From a virus: a stretch of 46,992 nt of DNA. Below, piece after piece: positions 43,609 to 46,992 of the stretch. The notes under the pieces were generated by a model, which saw only the letters and a list, made by a program, of their open reading frames with translations, had not been told where the DNA came from and did no database searches. Location: the IMG/VR virus record IMGVR_UViG_3300020172_001853, positions 1 to 46,992 of that record. The stretch is one strand, 5' to 3'. The translations under genes and the position numbers were made by a program. Every line of letters begins with the position of its first letter. Within the stretch, counting starts at the first letter, position 1.

Positions 43609-43616
43609 TATTTATG
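43609..43616 (-). promoter_or_regulatory. T4-like late promoter box CATAAATA upstream of gene 6
   Basis: In the 46-nt space between gp25 and gp6 the minus strand reads CATAAATACTG. It is 18 nt before the gp6 ATG, with AAGG between them. The same 8-base form (NATAAATA) occurs upstream of the 549-aa fibre. Two independent copies in intergenic spaces make chance unlikely. Confidence 0.65.
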
Positions 43617-43636
43617 GCAAATAAAAAGTGGTATTA

Positions 43637-44017
43637 TTATGATACTGCAAGAGTATTGGTGTTTGAATTAAATGTCAAGTATAGTTGTTCTGAATAATTA
43701 CCAGGCAAAAAAGTTAATTCAACTTGCACTTGTAATCCGTGTTCAAATTCATCCAATATAACATTATTAACTTGTAATCTTGGATCATAACTAACTATTC
43801 TTCTTACATCTTCTACAATAGTGGATTTAACATCTGCCGTTAAAGGTTCATATAGCATGTTCCAGATAATACTGCCAAAATCTGGGTTCATTAGTTTTTG
43901 TCCTTTACGGATACTAAAATGGTTTATAAGGTCTCGTTTTATCAGTTCTGCATCAGTGAGACGGAACTTTTTGACCTGGTTTATTGTGCTGAAGCCTTTG
44001 TATCTAGTGTTTGACAT
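43637..44017 (-). CDS. 25: Baseplate wedge protein gp25-like (126 aa)
   Basis: The central motif LMNPDFGSIIWNMLYEPLT is the signature of the gp25/GPW family, followed by IVEDVRRIVSYDPRL (the EPR-type region in contractile systems) and a C-terminal beta strand pair (VQVELTFLPGNYSEQLYLTF). The length is near T4 gp25 (132). The product sits in the wedge core with gp6 and holds the first sheath layer. It is located between the lysozyme-like gene and gene 6. No clear Shine-Dalgarno precedes ATG 44017. Confidence 0.93.
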   Translation of the reverse strand: MSNTRYKGFSTINQVKKFRLTDAELIKRDLINHFSIRKGQKLMNPDFGSIIWNMLYEPLTADVKSTIVEDVRRIVSYDPRLQVNNVILDEFEHGLQVQVELTFLPGNYSEQLYLTFNSNTNTLAVS

Positions 44018-44035
44018 ATTAATATTTATTGGTAA

Positions 44036-45343
44036 TTACGGTAAGGATTCTGTTGAAACATCAGCACCAAGATTTTGCACAGCAAACCGTCCAGCATTGT
44101 AAAACAGAGAACCGGAACGACCTTTACTGTCTTTTTCTTTTCCTTTTTGACGCCAATCCTTGGCTTTGTTAGCCGGTAAACTATTTGAGAAATCATCCCC
44201 TGCTGCTTTGAGTTTGCTGACATCAATTTTTGCTGCGGCTGTTTTTAACTGTGCAGCTGATCCTTCCAGTCCCGGAGCAAGTGCTGCTTGTACGCTTTCT
44301 GTGGCTTTTGCTGCAGAAGCTGTTATAGTTGGAATGCCTGTTGCTACTTTTTTATCAGCTGATGAACCAGATTTTGCAGTTATTGAAGTAGGATTAGAGG
44401 CTTTGATATTCGCTGCTGCTGCATTAACGCCACTAGAGATTAAACTGCCTGCAACTGATTCTATAGATGCGCCAGAGCCTGGCGCAAGACTTCCTGCCAG
44501 AGACGAACTAAGTCCAGACGCTGCCGAAACCAATCCTGCAGTATCGGCTGAGCCTAACGATCCCATTAAACCAGTAGCCGACGATAACCCTTGTTGTAGG
44601 CTTGGATTTGCGTCTTGAAATTGGTAGGCAACTGCCAGTATTCCAGCAACAACTTCTTTGGTATCATATTCTTTAATTGCACCAGATTTGATACAGGCAC
44701 TATATTGATTTAATAAAAACTTCTCCATTATTCTGTCTTGCACATTGACATCAAAGGTAAACTCTATTTCAGAAGTTACGCCATCTTTGCCAGTAAAGGC
44801 AGCTCCATTTGAGAATTTATATCCATAATTGATCAAAGTTTTATTGTGTACAGCATATCTTCCTATACGAGGAGGTTCATTGTACGTACTATCGTTGTTG
44901 GTTTCCATAAATGCAATTTGCACCATTAACGCTTTTACATCGCTCTCCCTGAGAGTAGGAATAGTGGATTTAACTTTGGGGGTAGGTGCACCAATTGGTG
45001 CAGCAGAGTCATCCAATAGAGTTCTTGGAGCACCTTGCGAAAAAGATTGTTGTCTTGCTTCTTCAGGTCCAACATTATTTGACTGCGTCTTGGCTTGCTG
45101 CCCAACTGCGGCACTGGGTTTTCCTACATCGCCAGTAATTGCTGATCCAACGCTGTTTAAATTTGCCTTGACATTGGCTGGTAAATTGTCGGCAAGTGTT
45201 AACACGGTAGAAGCATTAACTCCTCCGCTTTGAAATGCACTAAACATGGCCGCTGCGGTGCTTGCTCCTGCTTTTACTTCAGCGTTTGCTTTGGGATTGT
45301 TTGCTACTGTTTGATTTACAAATTCTGTTACATTAATAGGCAT
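44036..45343 (-). CDS. Structural protein with a lysozyme/transglycosylase-like segment (435 aa)
   Basis: The N-terminal about 125 and C-terminal about 190 residues are Ala/Ser/Gly-rich and low complexity. Between them, LRESDVKALMVQIAFMETNN (Glu147 as possible catalytic acid), PPRIGRYAVH and LINYGYKFSNG resemble a lytic transglycosylase-like core, and CIKSGAIKEYDTKEVVAGILA continues it. It lies directly after the gp5-like gene with 1 nt between, so it probably supplies the peptidoglycan-cutting function that T4 gp5 carries internally. The ribosome site GGAAG precedes ATG 45343. Catalytic competence is unproven. Confidence 0.72.
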   Translation of the reverse strand: MPINVTEFVNQTVANNPKANAEVKAGASTAAAMFSAFQSGGVNASTVLTLADNLPANVKANLNSVGSAITGDVGKPSAAVGQQAKTQSNNVGPEEARQQSFSQGAPRTLLDDSAAPIGAPTPKVKSTIPTLRESDVKALMVQIAFMETNNDSTYNEPPRIGRYAVHNKTLINYGYKFSNGAAFTGKDGVTSEIEFTFDVNVQDRIMEKFLLNQYSACIKSGAIKEYDTKEVVAGILAVAYQFQDANPSLQQGLSSATGLMGSLGSADTAGLVSAASGLSSSLAGSLAPGSGASIESVAGSLISSGVNAAAANIKASNPTSITAKSGSSADKKVATGIPTITASAAKATESVQAALAPGLEGSAAQLKTAAAKIDVSKLKAAGDDFSNSLPANKAKDWRQKGKEKDSKGRSGSLFYNAGRFAVQNLGADVSTESLP

Positions 45344-45344
45344 A

Positions 45345-46992
45345 TCAATCTTCCTGACCTTTTGCGGGTTCCACTAATCCACTGTTTAATTTTTTCTGGC
45401 CAGTTTCTCTAGACCATGGCTCGTGAGTTGGTGTATAAGGTGCAACACTAGATAAACCACTTTGACTGTCTAGTACCCAACGTTTGATTTCTGTATCAAA
45501 TCTTACATTGTTTTGCTGATACAATTCCAATGGAGGATTTATTTGTGGCTCTACTGGTGTAGGGGGAATTTTTGGATTTTCGGGCACCTTTCCTGCTGTG
45601 TTTATATACACTTGTTCTCCGCCCTTGAACCACAATTCTCCGGATCCTACTTTCCATCCGCTTGTTACACCCGAACTTGCATTTGTGTTTGAACTTATTA
45701 TAAATTCACTTTGAGAATTAAATGTGATATTTCCCTGCGATTTAACATTAACCCATCGTGAAGAATTTATCATGGTATCTTGAGTTTTAATATTAAAGAG
45801 TCCAGCTGTTTCCAAACTGGCATTTAGTCCTCTGATGTCAATGCTGCCGCCGCTGCGAACGCCAACGACTCCGGCATTTATATTGTATAAATCTTTGGCT
45901 GTGATTAATTGCAGTGAAGTCTGCGATTCAATTGACGCTCCGGCATACATTCTTAAACTGGATCCTGCATTGATGTTCACATTGCCATCGGCATGAAAGT
46001 TTAAATCCATTTCAGATCTGATGTTTAAACTGTCGCCACTATAGATATTAATACTTCCCTTGGGAGTAAATTCTAACCAAGCTGTTCCTTTATTGTTAAT
46101 AATGTACAATACTTCATCGGTATCATTTAACAATATCTGGTGTCCGCCTGCTGAACGTAGTCGTACTAATTGGCTATCTCCGTATAAATCGCCATCGTCC
46201 ATGACAAATGTATGACCGCCTCGGCGTTCTGTTGGTTGCCAATCACTGATTTTTTCACCTTGATTTCCTAATTTTAAAGCTTCATTTAATGCATCTCTAT
46301 CAGGATATTTGTCAGTCAAGTCCGGATATCCTTTGCCTGGTGTACTGATTCCAAACACTTTACTAGGAGACTCTCTAGTAGATGAACTGGTAATTGTACC
46401 TCTGTGTGGATCAGTTTCTAATCCTTGTTGAATAACGATATTGGCCTGATAGGTATGTAGTACTCTATCTAATCCTAGATAATCTCTATTACTGGATCTG
46501 CCTTCATTTTCTAAATTTACTTCGCTAGCCGGAAGAAAAACACCAAGACTCGGTATATCTCGTCCTGTACCAAAGCTGGGATCTAGTGTAGTTTGTGTGG
46601 TTCCTGAAGGCCTGGCGATTCCAGGAACCATGTGGTTGGTTTGAGCGTTATTAATGCAGGCAAACCAATATCCTCTACTGGTATCACCGTTGACAAATAT
46701 AAGTAGCACTTGATTTTCCAGGTCCGGTGGAACTGCCCAAAATCCATACGTTTGCGCTTCTGTTCCGAAACTTTTAGAATCATCAACTCCGGGCCTGCCT
46801 ACTGTGCTTCCAAAAAACGGACTTGCATAACTTACGGTTATGTAAGGTCCAGTTTCCTCGCCGCTTAGTTCTTTTATCCATACATCCAGCCTGCCCTGTC
46901 TAGTCGGATCTACATTATTTTTTACGATCCCAATATAAGGACCTGGGTCAATTTTAATTCCAGGTGTTGCGTCCTTGTCGTAGGAAGGATTG
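45345..46992 (-). CDS. 5: Baseplate hub/needle protein gp5-like (C-terminal 548 residues; start beyond the right edge)
   Basis: The frame is open to the window edge; a GTG at 46709 is internal. The first visible residues form an OB-fold (PGPYIGIVKNNVDPTRQGRL, GPYITVSYASPFFG) as in the N-terminal domain of T4 gp5 and VgrG. A middle with FVMDDGDLYGDSQLVRLRS and HQILLNDTDEVLYIIN leads into a repetitive beta-helix (INIYSGDSLNIRSEMDLNFH, VNINAGSSLRMYAG, SIDIRGLNASLETAG), the needle prism. T4 gp5 carries a lysozyme between these parts; none is visible here, and the neighbouring gene has the lysozyme-like segment instead. The product would form the central spike under the tail tube. Confidence 0.9.
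   Translation of the reverse strand, partial: NPSYDKDATPGIKIDPGPYIGIVKNNVDPTRQGRLDVWIKELSGEETGPYITVSYASPFFGSTVGRPGVDDSKSFGTEAQTYGFWAVPPDLENQVLLIFVNGDTSRGYWFACINNAQTNHMVPGIARPSGTTQTTLDPSFGTGRDIPSLGVFLPASEVNLENEGRSSNRDYLGLDRVLHTYQANIVIQQGLETDPHRGTITSSSTRESPSKVFGISTPGKGYPDLTDKYPDRDALNEALKLGNQGEKISDWQPTERRGGHTFVMDDGDLYGDSQLVRLRSAGGHQILLNDTDEVLYIINNKGTAWLEFTPKGSINIYSGDSLNIRSEMDLNFHADGNVNINAGSSLRMYAGASIESQTSLQLITAKDLYNINAGVVGVRSGGSIDIRGLNASLETAGLFNIKTQDTMINSSRWVNVKSQGNITFNSQSEFIISSNTNASSGVTSGWKVGSGELWFKGGEQVYINTAGKVPENPKIPPTPVEPQINPPLELYQQNNVRFDTEIKRWVLDSQSGLSSVAPYTPTHEPWSRETGQKKLNSGLVEPAKGQED

Noticed and set aside
44023-44030. AATAAATA on the minus strand upstream of gp25, a third late promoter candidate
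   Set aside because: Only 5 nt separate the box from the gp25 ATG, so a transcript would start at or within the gene. It may be chance in AT-rich sequence.
44160-44618. Plus-strand frame of 152 codons
   Set aside because: Antisense to the Ala/Ser-rich part of the lysozyme-like structural gene; its Ala/Pro composition follows from the sense strand.
45345-46709. GTG at 46709 as start of the gp5-like gene
   Set aside because: The same frame continues upstream to the window edge with a recognisable OB-fold, so the GTG is an internal Val codon.
1-46992. tRNA genes, integrase, recombination or retroelement (diversity-generating) genes
   Set aside because: No cloverleaf-like sequences fit in the short intergenic spaces, and no reverse transcriptase, recombinase or variable-repeat pair is visible.

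Overview
The window is a stretch of an AT-rich, T4-superfamily myovirus genome, most likely an uncultured marine phage. The evidence is the baseplate block at the right end: a gene 5-type hub/needle protein, a gene 25-type and a gene 6-type wedge protein, and then a giant structural gene and a run of tail-fibre genes. T4-like late promoter boxes (CATAAATA) support this. Every gene I can support lies on the minus strand, so the window is read from right to left. There are no tRNAs, CRISPR arrays, integrases or insertion sequences, no photosynthesis genes that would mark a cyanophage, and no gene-free stretch above about 70 bases. The host cannot be named from this window.

Right half (about 17.5-47 kb), structural module in transcription order: gp5-like hub with a beta-helical needle (cut by the window edge); a separate protein with a lysozyme-like segment; gp25; gp6; a 4,719-residue giant baseplate/tail protein with two beta-propeller-like blocks; a 234-residue structural protein; then a fibre block. 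The fibre block holds a 373-aa fibre, a 1,238-aa glycine-rich adhesin, a 134-aa CxxC protein, a 549-aa fibre with a G2-peptidase-like C-terminus, and a 314-aa fibre. A perfect 10-bp inverted repeat separates this block from what follows.

Left half (1-17.5 kb), accessory island: 19 genes packed head to tail with 1-35 nt overlaps (one junction has a 2-nt gap instead), so they look like one translationally coupled polycistron. It encodes a conserved-looking small protein; two related GT-A-like glycosyltransferase paralogues; a 124-aa protein; a third GT-A-like enzyme; a 2-oxoglutarate/Fe(II) oxygenase-like protein; a B12-type radical SAM enzyme; a small beta-rich protein; four consecutive radical SAM enzymes with N-terminal twitch domains; a GT10-like glycosyltransferase; an SDR-like protein; a fifth twitch radical SAM enzyme; an unknown 366-aa protein; two SGNH-hydrolase-like proteins with a 33-aa gene between them; and a NodU/TobZ-type carbamoyltransferase cut by the left edge.

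The likely novelty is this island. A phage late region carries six radical SAM enzymes (five of one family in two subtypes) with glycosyltransferases, a carbamoyltransferase, possible acyl esterases/transferases and an oxygenase. It lacks nucleotide-sugar synthesis genes in view. The simplest reading is a late-expressed system that decorates a glycan or a protein, either on the virion (fibre adhesins are immediately upstream) or on the host surface. The chemistry and the substrate are inference.
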